The notes under the pieces: model-generated
What the model was told of the DNA's origin: nothing
Databases searched by the model: none
The model's input: the letters and a program-made list of their open reading frames with translations, nothing else
Part shown: positions 26,294-38,770 of the stretch, in pieces
Layout: every line of letters begins with the position of its first letter
Numbering within the stretch: position 1 is the stretch's first letter
Position numbers and translations under genes: made by a program
Assembly (NCBI GenBank): GCA_032173965.1
Contig: CM063285.1
Location: 26,261,660 to 26,325,659 of the forward strand
Direction: 5' to 3'
Length of the DNA stretch: 64,000 bases
From: Sitta carolinensis
Lineage: Eukaryota > Chordata > Aves > Passeriformes > Sittidae

Positions 26294-27227
26294 ATGACTG
26301 TCCGCTCCAGATCCCTACAGCTAATTTTTGCCCTTGAGCTATCATGCCACTTCCATTAGTTCAGTGCCAAAGCAAAGGGGAAAGTTTTGCTCACTGCATA
26401 CACAGTCAGACTTCAAAGAGCAGACAATTTAACTTGGGTTTGTTTAATAGTCATTAGAATTAATCACAAGCATGGATCAAGAGAGTAAATCTCCTAAATG
26501 CTTCATATTTTTTATGCATCTCTTATGATGATAGCAATCTCTGCTCAGTGTTCTCATCAATCCCTTTACCCTGAGAAGAGAAAAACAGTTCTGTCTCATT
26601 TATTAGATGCTCTGTTGTTTAGTCAGTGGTAGATGACTAGAAAAAGTAGTTCCACCTGGTAAAGTGGACTACGGGAAAAATCTGCGACATTACGCTTAAT
26701 TAATATAAAATCTTTGAGGCAAAGAAACAGGCTAGAAAATGTATTTACACAGAAAGTGCATTTGAGGTTTCCATCCATATTGGATTATTTTTGTTCAGTT
26801 GTGAAGTTTACTGAAAATGCTGCCAAAATCACTGTCTTGAAGATCACTAAACATTGTCCATTAAAACAACTTCCTCATAAGCCCTGCAGATGTGATACAT
26901 ATTTGAGACTCTTTGTCTACAGTACCTGCTTCTCTTTTTGAATGTATGTCCATGCTTGCGTAGTCTATACTCTCCAAGAATTCATCAGCTAAAACAGTAA
27001 AAAAGACAACTATATTAGCAACACTGTTTTGTCATCCAGGACATTTTTTCATGTTGGTGTGTTTTTGAATATTGGGGGGTTTATGTTTTATTTTGTATCC
27101 TCCTGTGGTCCTAAAGAACTTTTAGGAAGATGCAAGGCATCTCTCACTTCCTTTTTTATGTCTCATTGCAACTATTTCCTCTCTCAAAGTTTCTTATTTA
27201 GTTATCTCTCAGTTTGTTGCAACCAGG

Positions 27228-27620
27228 TGTCATGGTTTACACCCTGACAGCAGCTAAGCACCATGGAGCCCCTTGCTCTCTCTCCCACCAGTGGGCCTGG
27301 AAAGAGAACTGGAAGGGTAGAAGTGAGGAAACTCGTGGCTTGAGATATTTTAATAGGGAAAGCAAAGTAAAACACTCTGTATGCAAGCAAAGTAAAACAA
27401 ATTTTATTTTGTAAATTCAACACTTACCACTGACATGTAGGTGTTCAACCATCCCCAGGAAAGCCAGGTTCCATCAGGTGTTAACAGTGACTTTGAAAGA
27501 AAAATGGCATAACTCCTAACAATCCCCTGCTTCCTTCTTCTTCACTTCACTTCATGTACTGATCATGATGTCATTTGGTATAAACCATCTCTGTGGTCAG
27601 GGATCAGCTGTCCTTCTGGA
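27228..27620 (+). mobile_element. ERVL-type avian LTR, 3'-truncated, plus orientation
   Basis: It begins with TGTCATGGTTTACACCCTG, then carries AACTAAGCACC-like text (here GCTAAGCACCATGGAGCC), GGAAGGGTAGAAGTGAG, AACTCGTGGCTTGAGATA, GTTCAACCATCCCCAGGAAA, GCATAACTCC, and GATGTCATTTGGTATAAACC, and ends near GGATCAGCTGTCC. These words occur in this order in a very abundant LTR of neoavian genomes that I know as an ERVL-family LTR. The copy is diverged (several indels, including an expanded GCAAAGTAAAACA duplication near 27360-27397). It stops before the distal part that normally ends TAAAACCAGCACA, so no 5-bp target duplication can be checked. There is no internal retroviral sequence. Exact subfamily not determined. 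Confidence 0.88.
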
Positions 27621-28454
27621 AGATTTTCCTTTAATAACTGTTGGTATTTGTATCATTTAGAAGAAAAAAAAAGTGTTCATCTAAGAATTCAGGCTTCACT
27701 AAAAGTCACTTGAAACTTTATTTTCAGTATTACAATTTTCTATCCACCATCACTATTTACTAATAAATTAACAATTTTTATTGATATTTAACTCTCACAT
27801 TTTGCTGCAACTAAATTTTCATAAATTTAGAAGTTGTGAGATAAACTAATTATTTCAAAAGTCCTGAAATCATTGTAGAAAAAGTTTACAAAGACATCAG
27901 TCCATTCTTTTCTTCATGCCTTTGGTGAGAATTCCTGAAGTTCAAAAAGGATTTAATTCTCTTCCATGCTAGGAGGAAGTGAATGTTGTGACCAAGGGAG
28001 GCATTGCTGTAGATTTAGGATAGGAGATATGTGCCTTCCCTAGTTTTGCAATTCTTTTCTCAGGGGAGAAATTAGGGACTGCAGATGTAGAGTGCAGTAT
28101 TTGTCATGAAGAATATTGCTGTTACTTTGATTCCTCTTGACCTCATTCCCTTCGTTTGGAACTTCGTTATTTTCAAAGCTCAGTTAGTTACATTTATTGT
28201 GTGCACTCTGTATGGTTTGTGCACATGATTAAACTTCCATTTGTACTGTTTCTTCATGCTTGGAGCCCAAGAGATCCCAGGATTTTCTTGTGTCCTCCCA
28301 AAAGATCACTCTTCATTTTCTGAATTGAACACAGAACATATGCAGAGAACGATCTAATAGTTCCTTCAAAATGAATTTAGATATTGAGCCTTAACTTCAT
28401 AGCTTTGCACTTTCCATCTCATGGAGTTACACAAATGCATTGTAATGATAAAAT
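27621..28454. other. Noncoding stretch between LTR and CR1
   Basis: AT-rich, no recognised gene. The first few hundred bases could contain unrecognisable remains of the distal LTR, but I see no matching words. Confidence 0.5.
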
Positions 28455-28545
28455 CAAAGAATCATAGAATGTCCTGAGTTAGAAAGGACCCACAAGGATC
28501 ACTGAGTCCAGTTCCTGGCCCTATACATGGCCACTCCTCCTCTCC
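28455..28545 (-). mobile_element. CR1 LINE 3' end, minus orientation
   Basis: On the plus strand it reads AATCATAGAATGTCCTGAG, then GAAAGGACCCACAAGGATCA, GAGTCCAGTTCCTGGCCCT. That is the reverse complement of the CR1 3' untranslated region and its terminal ATTCTATGATT repeat, in the variant that carries CCCACAAGGATCATCGAGTCC. Only about 90 bases remain, which is typical for extreme 5' truncation of CR1. Confidence 0.9.
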
Positions 28546-31500
28546 CAAAAGAATGGACAATTGCCCTATAACCAGGGCAGCATTTTTTTTAATATAATGA
28601 AAAACAAACTTAGTTGTTAACAATGTTTCACAGACAATAGTGTCTACCAACACATATGCAAATATCATTGAGAATATTTTGATTTCAGTAAACATCTACA
28701 TTTCTGTCTCCCCACACCAAAGTTTGGCAAAAAACATTGGCTTGACATCTAAAATTGTACCTACTTTTTGGTCTTACAAAGATGGAAACTCTCAGCAGAG
28801 AGTTATTAAACATGTTTGTCTGTCACCATTTCACTAAGACATCAAATTGCCAGTTACTTTTAACTTGAATGGAGTGAAGGATTAAAGCATTTGCCTTAAA
28901 AAATCATAATTAACTAGACTGCAAATGAACACCATAAGAGAAAGTTATTTAACCACAGAGAGTAAATTGATTAATGTATATCTCCCTTTTTTAATTTATT
29001 AAAAGAAGCTGATAATTATTAGTTCATATTTTACATAGTGAAAAGTGAAAGAAATCTAATTATTAACTCATATTAAAAAATAGGCATCAATAGCTAATTT
29101 TACACAAAATGTGAATTTGTGCATGTAGAGTGAAGGGACAAATAAAAATTTTTAAAATTTCCAAATTTCTATGTACCAAATATTTCCATGCAAATTAGTC
29201 AGAAATGAGTACCTGTAAGAACTGTTAATGTGAGTTGTCTTATTGCAGCAGGTGATTGTGAAGAGGAGGAATAGAAGAACAAAATGTTTTTTCTTCACAA
29301 GATTCTTCCTAGCTTCCCTCATAGAATTGTAGGAATGATAAGGATCAGATGGCACTGCATATGCTTTACAAAACAGTTGCTGAACTTGTGAGAGTTCTCA
29401 TGAAAGCAAATGTGCAGGTGCATAGTGTGTGGCAGTCATAGAATATGTGGTTTCAGAAATTTGTACTTGTCCTAAGGGAAAATGCAAAAATATTCCCTCT
29501 TATGGCCAAATAACCTACTTAGGCATTGTTACATGTTTTTCCTTTTATAATTTTCTGATTACAGAAAAATTCCATAAATTCCTCTTATCAAACTTAAAGC
29601 ATGGCAAATGAAGCAATTTTTCAAAAGAGAAATCAAAAGTCTATATTGTTTTGCTTCAACTGGAAGAGCATTTATATTCTTAGAGAAGAAAAAAACCACC
29701 TGGGTTTTTAGCATTTCTGATATTTTAATTCCATTGTTTTTCTCCTAGATTCAGCATATGTTCTCTTTTATAAGACTGTCCATTCTGGTTATTTCAAGAA
29801 AGGCCTGTAATGGTAAAGTCATTCCATTCTAGATTTTCTTAAGATACCCTTTGTTTCTGATTGACACATAAAGATGGCTTTATTTTTTATTATGAGGTAT
29901 CTATAAGGGCTGCATATTGAAAATATTTATCCTTTCCAAGCTTCACAGAGTTTTTCAGAAAACTAATCCAAAAGCAAAATAAAAACTAAAGAAATTCAGA
30001 AGTTTCTAAGATGGCCACAAAAAGACTGTAATCTGTGCAGGACTTCTGGCATTCTATTAATGCCAGAATTAAAACAAAGAAATGATAATTCCTATTTTTA
30101 CAGCAAGAACCAGAAAAATTATCCTGAAAATCTTTATTTAAAAGCCAGAGATTAATAAAATGAAAGCGATTTTTTTTTTTTTTTTTACCTTCATAGCTGG
30201 TAAAACTCTTGCATCTGTGCAATCTTCCTAAAGTTACATTTTGAAAACTGGAAAAAAGTTTTTAAAAACCATGTAAAACACCTTAATGCAGTAAATATAT
30301 GCCATGTAAGTGTCCATTTTCGGTAGTCTGGAAATACACATTTGTTCCATGGAAATGAACTGCAATATGGTACAAACAAATCAGAAAAGAAATATCATAA
30401 AAATGTAAAATTTTTTCAATAGGGCTGCAATAGTTTGAATTAATGTAAAATATATCCTGCAATAGATTATGTATAGTAATGACTTTTCTGTCACCTGGTA
30501 TTGTGAATTTGTGAATAATTCCTAGACATAGAACAGAACTTTATCTATTTCACTCTGTTTCAAATTATTTCCTTGAAATTTCTGTACTAAGGGAAATGAA
30601 AGATGATTCTTTTTACTTATTTAATTTTTCTTCTTATATACAGATACTTTATTGTAAGTATGGTCATCGCTATAATGTAGAAATAGGGGTTCCAGGTACT
30701 GACTATATGAAACGATAATATTGGTCAAAAAATTATTTTAAACATAAATTATGTTACATCAATTTTTGGAAAAAGTTTCTAGAATCTGCCAGCTTCCTTA
30801 ATGATGAGCTAGGGCATCACCTCATCACATCTAAATTTTATCTCATTTGAAAGAATGCCTTATGGATCTTGGTCAGTGAGTGTCTTTTTTATTATTTCTT
30901 ACTCATCATTACACCATTTTAAGAGGGTGATCTAGTATAAGTGACTGTCTTATGTCAGTTTTCATTAATTAATGAAAAAATGCATATTTTGCCATTTTCA
31001 CCATGATTAACTCTTTATATTTCTCCCTTCAGGTTTGATGTAAGATGTGACAAACTGATCTCTTGTTTTAATTACCATACCAATTACATTTACATGACCT
31101 GTTTCATATTTTACAGGTCTTCCCTAACAAAAACAGTGAATACTAGCATTGTTCTAAGATGGTAGGAAAAAAAGCAAAATGTGTGTGAGCATGAGAAAGC
31201 CAGGAAAATAATGCCCTAAAGGTAGAGTTCTTAAATGCCAAGTGCCCTTTTTCAGCCTCAACCATTCATTCTGAAAATGGCCTATCAAAAAGGCTTAGAG
31301 GGAGCAGTTTAATTACTGTTCCTTTGACAAATGTAATATATTTTCAGAAGCAGGCCCATACATTTATTTTGGGCCAAATGTTGTGCAACAAAACTGTCCT
31401 CAGAGGTATTTCATTCTAGCATCCTATTTTTTTTCCACCTGGCTTGCACTGTTTTTTCTTTCTTTCTAATGACTATGTCATTCCTAGAGACATTTTAAAA

Positions 31501-34500
31501 TGAGCCTTAAATCGTGCTTTCCTTTGACAGAACATAAGCTACACAAGCAGGACAGGAGAAAGAGAAAAATATTGTAAATAATCATAAAGTTTTTATAATG
31601 CTTTCATAAGAAAATAATGATGAATGATCCTATACTAGTCCTTATATATCTTGTCCTGAACTCAGCTGAGAAAAATACTTAAGTCCTCTCCTGGATCCTT
31701 ACAAACATGAAAAGAAGTCCAACATACTTCCACACATTTACTTTTTCCTCCCCTCTCTCAGGAAATACAGCAAAACATTGCCTGCTTCTCTAATTATTTA
31801 AGGTTGAAATGAAACCTAAAGCAGGCTGGGAGGCAGTTCTTGTAAGCAGCCAAGTCAGATGAAATTCCAGAAGGTGCTGACCGCTTCTAGAGAGTATCCA
31901 GCTAGCAGAAGGCAATTTCAGGAGCAGAGCTCTACAGATCTTCTGCAGGAATGGACTGAAAAACCTTTCTGCTCTTGGCACACACTGAACATAGTGTTGA
32001 ATGTTCAATTATATAAGAACAAGAAACGAGCAAGACACTTGTTGCCACTGTTGTGGCAAAACCAGAGTAAAATGGGTATTTGGGAAGTTTATTCACAGGC
32101 CAAAGAAAAAAAAAAAAAAAAAAAAAAAAAAGATTAATTTCTCCTCTTCTCCCCACTCCATGAACTATCCAGTAACTACCAAGTAATCCTAAAGAGATCT
32201 GGTGTATTGTTCCCAGCTGACACGCAGATGTTTCTGTGACCTAATCCTCACAGCTATTTCTGCAGAATTATTGTTTTTATACTAATAGGTTCTATTTATC
32301 ATATGGCACAGCAAACATATTTGTTTTATCGGCCTCTATATGAAGGTGAAATTTGTCTCCAAAGCTGAAAATTTCATTAGCTATTTTCTGAGCACTATAG
32401 TGCTGTCTCAGTATTCTGTGCATGTGGAAAAAAAAAAAGAAAGTCTAAATAGACTTTTCATTTTATCTTATCCTGTGTAACCAAAGAGAGTCATGTTCCC
32501 AGTAATTAGAATTGCATTCAGTGATACTTACATCTGAATAAGTTTTAGACTGTAATTGCAAAACCCATCAAATAGAAAAAAAATACAAAACCCCCACTGT
32601 ATAGCATCTCTTTCCTGTATTCAAATTTGCTGAATTTAATTAAATTGGTCTTTTTGTAAGTTAAACTCAATGTAATTATTTAATATATTTTTTAAATTGA
32701 AACGAATCTTTGAAAAAAGAAACAGATATAGTTATGTACTGAGTTTAAAACTTAGTTATGGAATTGTTTTCAAATAATAGAAGATATATCTGAAAGACAT
32801 ATTTTCAGTTTGGTGCAAATGGAAGACAGTTAATATCGATTTCATCTTTTCCTTCATCCATGGAGAACATAATATAATTTTCTTTCTTTCTAAACTGTCT
32901 AGACAAAGAAGAAAAAAATTCTTTCTTCTTGTGCTTTTCTTTTCCAGATGTGTGTGATGATTAATCACTGTATGTGTCTAGACCCCATGGAAATCTCTGT
33001 CCCTGTTTCTGTCTCTACATTCATCTTTGACATCAGGAGTTTAGTTTTAATACAGTCCGATTGATTTGTTTGCAGCTACAACACTGTTTTTATTCTTTTC
33101 CCCTCTGAAATGTCTTTATAGCACAAATACAAACTTGCCTGTATTTTCAAGCTGTGTAAAATTGATTTGTGAGAACAGATTGCAAAACTTAAGTGTATGG
33201 TAATGCACCTCCTAGACTGCAATGCCTGCATAAAAGATGCTACAGTGGAGTTAAGAAGGACATGATTTTTTAGGACTTTGCTAAGATTTCAATCTTCTTT
33301 ATTAATTTTTCATCCCACCTGTCATGAAAGAAATGGAAATCAAAATAGCTTTTTATGGTGTAAATAAAAATGTCTGTATTGATTCCCATGTCTCTGTCAT
33401 ATCTCTTTCTTTGTATGTCTGTACCACCCCTCATGCACCAGGAAAGTGAGGAAAATTAGAATCACATGTTCCAATAGTTCAAATGTAGAAAAATAATAGT
33501 TTTGTGAGCTCAAAATAGTCATAAGAAGGCTCCACTCTTTTCATTTTGAATTGGCATTGAGTGACCTTTTAATTTACTTGAGACATTTTTAAAACATATG
33601 TAGGGCAGAGAAAATCCATTTTGGATAGATATTTTTATTGTTCTTGATCAAAAGAAATTATTCCTACCTTTGGTTCCTTTCTGGATTGTAAACTGGGATA
33701 TTCTTATTCCTGGTCAATTCAGTGCCAAAAAAAACCAAGAGTAGCTATGTTAAGGAGTTGACTTAACATAACTTTTATGATTCTTAAAAAGAATCTCAGA
33801 AAAACTGGAAAATCATATTCTGTCTTATACACATTTGATAAAACTGAAGAGTCACACAATATTTTGATCAACTTTTCCTGTATGCCGTAGGACTATTATT
33901 TGAAACAGAATTGAAGACAAATCCAGCCTAAAATTTGTCTCATACCTAAACTTCTAATGATGAACAAGTACACAAAAGACAGTGTCTAAAAATCCTGAGA
34001 TTCAGGGACCAGCTCCTCTCTCCATTCTCATCTAATAATGAACAGACTAGAAAACCTTTCCTAATAAGTATTTCCATTTTCCTCATTATCAAGGCTCTTT
34101 TTTATTATTCACGAGTTCATAACTGCCTGCTTTTGAAGAAAAAACAAATTTTTCCATTACTTTGATAGGAGACAATGTGAATAAAAAAACCCCAAAATAA
34201 TCATGATTATCTTAATTTCAGTTTCTACATTTTTTAATGCAACAAGTATTGCACTTTTGATTTAATGCAATTTGTCTATAATCTGTTCAGCACTTACTGT
34301 CCTGTTTTTAAACATTTTTGTGTTGTTTTCTGTGAGTGACATCTTGGGTTTTTTGTTAATGAAAATATTACTATAATATAGAAATGGTTTGTGTATTGGA
34401 AATTATTTGACAGTACCAGATAGTATTATAAAAAAGTCTTTCACAAATAATTTTTATATGCTCAACAATATTAGAAAAAAAAATAATCCACTAAATTATT

Positions 34501-34738
34501 CTGCAGAAATTATGAGGAGAGTAGTCCCAACCTGGATTTGGTATATAGAAGATATTGATTAATATCTGAACTTACTTCACATATAAAATCTGTAAGCAGA
34601 ACTGAATATCTGAGCAACAGACATGGAGTAGCTTGATTGACAGTGCTACTCACAGTCATCAATTTTTGTTGGAAATTATTTTTACTGTAATATTTTCTTA
34701 AAAACTTGAATGCTGTTAATAAGAATCTTCTTAGCAGC
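28546..34738. other. AT-rich noncoding desert, no gene seen
   Basis: Only short chance frames and homopolymers (for example a T run near 30170-30186 and the A26 tract listed below). A short TCATAGAATTG word at 29320 recalls a CR1 end but is unsupported by its flanks. Confidence 0.55.
32106..32131. repeat. A26 homopolymer
   Basis: Twenty-six uninterrupted A residues. It could be the tail of an old retroposed transcript, but the 300 bases to its left show no recognised gene and no clear flanking duplication. Confidence 0.9.
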
Positions 34739-34739
34739 A

Positions 34740-34821
<82 letters not shown>
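34739..34821. repeat. (TA)n microsatellite with a GTGTGT interruption
   Basis: About 83 bases of alternating AT, interrupted by one C and by a short GTGTGT block. The tract is self-complementary and can extrude as a cruciform; likely polymorphic. It creates a spurious minus-strand frame of Ile-Tyr repeats. Confidence 0.95.
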
Positions 34822-34824
<3 letters not shown>

Positions 34825-35986
34825 AGTTACATCATTGCATGAAAGCATCAATTACATTTAACTTATTTCCTGAATGTCAATTTTAAGTCAAACAGACAAA
34901 AAAAATAAAATCTTGAGCCCTGTAGAAAAAAAATAAATGTTGGACCAATTAGATTTTGGTGAGTTTTGTTACCCAGATTTAAAACGAACACCAGACTGCT
35001 GAATCTCACATTTATTCCACTGTAGTCAAAAATTTAGAATCTGTCATTGGTTAGCTAACTTTTACAAGTATTTTTGAACAACTAATCTAAGCATTGTTTT
35101 CATGTTTAGAACTACTGATAAGTTCTACAAACACCTATAGTCCAAAGTAGGTTTTCTTGAAAAAAAAACAACAAGAGACCAAGCTGCCTGAACTATTGAA
35201 TGGGGTAATTGTGCTTAAAAATATGAGACTGGAAATGCACTTTGGGATTTAGGAATGTTCAAGGCTTAATTTCAGCAGTAAATGTTCTCAAGAAATTCTG
35301 GAAATAAACCTTCCTAAGAGTAAAATAAATTCTGAAGTGACTTGAGTTTTATAAATTATGAAAGCCAGTCCTACAGCTAATCTCTAACAATCTCTGAACA
35401 TAGAGAGAGAAGTCAAAAAGTTCATTTCCGTATTTCAGAAAAGTATGACCTAATTAGGAAAATTTTCTTGGCCCAGATAAAAAGTATAATTTGTAGCTGT
35501 ATCATTCTCCTTTCTCATGGAAGGCCAAGCCCCTCTTTAAAACACACAAAGTTTTAGTGTCAAAAACACTTCATAAAAAGACCCTGGTTGAGTTTTGAAG
35601 GTGGAGAGAGAGATACACAGAGACAGAAATAGGATGGGTTTTCCTGTGCTTGAAATTGTCCATTTTTTAATCTTTTACCAAAAGGAACAGACATGTTTAA
35701 TTTCTCTCCCCACTAATTATAGTCATCATTATGAGCAAGATTAAGCACATAAATCCTACTGAAGAGATATTAAAGGACAATTTATAAGATTAAAGACTAT
35801 AGAAGATTTGTCCTTCATGACATCTATAAACCAGCAAATGGAGGTACAAAGACTGTCTGGGAAGAGAGTATGGCTATCAAAATATCTATTTAACAATCAA
35901 AAATACTGTAAAAAAATCCAGACCTTCTCAGGTTGGCTTTGTATTTTTATGATTGTAAATGGGATTTGGAACTTGCATCCAAGTGT

Positions 35987-36026
35987 TCTGTCCCATCTTA
36001 CCTATGACAAGGTAAGATGGGACAGA
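35987..36026. repeat. Perfect inverted repeat, 16-bp arms, 8-base spacer
   Basis: The left arm TCTGTCCCATCTTACC (35987-36002) and right arm GGTAAGATGGGACAGA (36011-36026) are exact reverse complements, separated by TATGACAA. The arms are of mixed composition, which is unusual in this AT-rich neighbourhood and unlikely to be chance. It could form a stable hairpin in DNA or RNA. No transposon with these ends is known to me and there is no evident terminator context. Confidence 0.9.
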
Positions 36027-38695
36027 TGGAACAAGTCCTTCCAATACACAGCAAAATTTTGCCTCAAATGTATTCTGTGAATTCAATGTATTAAAACAGG
36101 CTAAACATTACAAATTCTTTGCAAGCTAGCAATTCATCTTAACCTAATTTGCATCAAAGTTTGCCAGTCATCAAAAATGTGAATTTAAAGGCAAATTAGG
36201 GGACAAATCCTGCTCTATAGGAGGTATCATTTCAGCTGCCTCTTTGCAACAGAGTCCAGTGTAATTTCCACAAGTGTCCTTCCTTCCGAGCTCTCATATA
36301 TCTCAAATATTACTATCATGTAATACAAATAATATTGTATTGCTGGTGTGATCAGTGAGCATCATCCTCAGCATTGTACATTCTCAGAACCCAGGGAGAA
36401 TGATCACACTTTCTATTTCTATCTATGGCAAATCATAATTGTAGATAGGGATATGCAAACCCAGACCTAATGGAATTATTATAATATTTTGAAAAAATAC
36501 ATTAAATCACTATGTAGGAAAATATATTTCTTTTCAATACTGACAGTTCTCAAGTGGTATTATTCAAGTCCAACAATTAAAATCAGCAAGCATTCTCGTT
36601 GTCATTCTTTTCACTAAAACTGTGATTTTTATGAAACACAGTTTCTAGAAATAGTTTTTAATTCATTCATTAAGGGCAATGAAGTATAAAAATTGGGGGG
36701 GTTTGTCCACTTTAACTAAGGGTCTTCAAAGCATAGGGCCCTTCCACATGATAGTCAAGATAAAAATCAGTATGTGAAATAAACAGAGTGACTATGTGAA
36801 AATGTACCTACTTGTAATTTCTGAAGTATTTTCTTTATAATAAGGTTTCAAAATACTATTCATTTCAGGTCATATTTTTAATCAACATGAAAAAGTGCTC
36901 AATGTATTAGAACATACTATATGCAGAGTTCTGAAGTTATGTCTTTGCTGCTTATACAAAATTAATACATGAAGGAAAAAGTATACTTATAGGTCATTAG
37001 CTAAAAGAAAAGTCTGTCCAATTTAATGGACAGATTTTACACTTAATATAAATGAGTGTATTTTTTTCTCCTGTTCTCCCAAAACATGGCTTAATGTGTT
37101 TCAGTTCTGATACTTTAGAGGTTTTTGCACATTATTCTAGAAAGAATGATTTGATTTAAATATTAGACTGAAGATATTTTATTTTTTTATTAGAGAAAAG
37201 AATTAAAAGAACTGCTTCGGATATCCAGAAGTATTGGAAATGTTTAAAATACAGTTTTACTAGATCAATTTATTACTGAGGATACTTCTTTAAAACAACT
37301 GTATTCTAGCCCTTTGTATTTTAATGGAACATATCTGTATCGAACCTTACTTCAAATATATATTTTTTTACTGTGTACCAGTTAGAGTAATTGAACGACT
37401 CCACAAAGAGTTTTGAATCATTCAGTATTGAGGCATCTGTTTTTTGTCCTATTCCCTCTCTTAATCTTCACCTACCTGTTTTAATTCAATCCATGGAGAG
37501 AGGCATGACTACAGTAAATATGTGTTTCTTTATGCTCAAAAAAAAAAAAATAATTCTACTCAGCTGTATGCTGGCTTTTTCATTTCTTGGGTTAATGACC
37601 AGTAGTATCTCTTGTTTGAGAGGAAAGAGAAAAAAATAAATATTCATTGCATTGTTGTCCTTTCACGATGTTTCTCAGAAGCAATATGAATGTGATTATC
37701 AATTACCTAATTATGAGTCTTACCCACAAAATAAAGATAATTATTAAAAAAAATCATAATCATATTTACACAAAGCTGTCAAAAATGTTTTCTAAATAAA
37801 TGTTTCTTTTTGCCAGATATACATCTATTTGTAACAATAACTGAAAAGTTTATTGCAAAATATGATGTGTAGTCCTATTGGCTTCCAAAGTTTCAGGGTT
37901 TTTTGTCTTTTTAAAAAAATCAAAAGTATGAATTTAAAGTTAATAAGCATCTCAGACCCACATAACATCTCTGTGATACTGACTTTACTCCTGTGAAATC
38001 TTCCTTAAAATATTGTCATATGCAATTCATGAGTGATCACATGGTGCTGAGATACAACAGTGTTTCCTTCCCTTATATTAATTGGGAATTACTCCTTGTG
38101 CCTGTGTAGCATAAAATATTGACAACAATACCTGATCTCTTCACTGAAGATTTATAAATTAAAATCTTACAATACTGAACAGACAAATCAGTTTATATTT
38201 CGACATTGTTTAGATGATGTATATTGCATTTACTTTTAGAAAAAAATTATTATTTTTAGAAAATAAAATTACAAAGTAGAATTATCTTTTTTTCTGCCAG
38301 CTTTTTTCCTGAGTTTAACATGAATGTAAAACATACAGTAGTTTAATTTGCTAGGCATCCCTTGTGTTCCATTAAAACACTTTGATATTAAGAGATGAGA
38401 ATTTATTAATGGTCTTCAGGTTCTGGCAATAAGAAAAGAGTTGTGGGAACTTCATAAGGAAAACATGGAAAAGTTAGTCTCAAAAACAATATCCTCTGAA
38501 TAACAAGTTTCATTAAGTTTTCTGTTTACTCACTAAAAGCTAGAATCAAATCAGCAATTCTAAAAATCTCTAAAAATGCTCCCCTGAAGAAACTATTGTA
38601 CAGTGGGAACTTCAGAGTATGAAAGTCTCAAAAGTAACACAGAAAATGGGAATATTCTAATGGGTTCCTAGACTTCCTAAAATTCACACTAATTA

Positions 38696-38770
38696 CTTTT
38701 GATCTTTTATATCAAAAGAGCAACAGGTGGTTGTTTTCAAAAATCAAAGGTTCCAGTGACTTTGATTTTT
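38696..38770. repeat. Two adjacent short hairpins
   Basis: The first hairpin has arms CTTTTGAT and ATCAAAAG (38696-38703, 38711-38718). The second has arms AAAAATCAAAG and CTTTGATTTTT (38739-38749, 38760-38770). Both stems are perfect and share the ATCAAA core, so the four arms are related in sequence. AT-rich, so possibly chance. Confidence 0.6.

Larger units (their letters stand above)
21989..27227. other. AT-rich noncoding desert, no gene seen
   Basis: No recognisable gene. It holds the simple repeats listed below. A less AT-rich purine-rich patch around 24905-25160 has a 73-codon plus-strand frame that I could not assign, and 25250-26000 is pyrimidine-rich. Confidence 0.55.

Noticed and set aside
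29317..29350. TCATAGAATTG word resembling a CR1 3' end
   Set aside because: The following bases do not continue as CR1; one matching word is not enough.
34510..34851. 113-codon minus-strand frame with Ile-Tyr repeats
   Set aside because: The repeated part is a translation of the (TA)n microsatellite.
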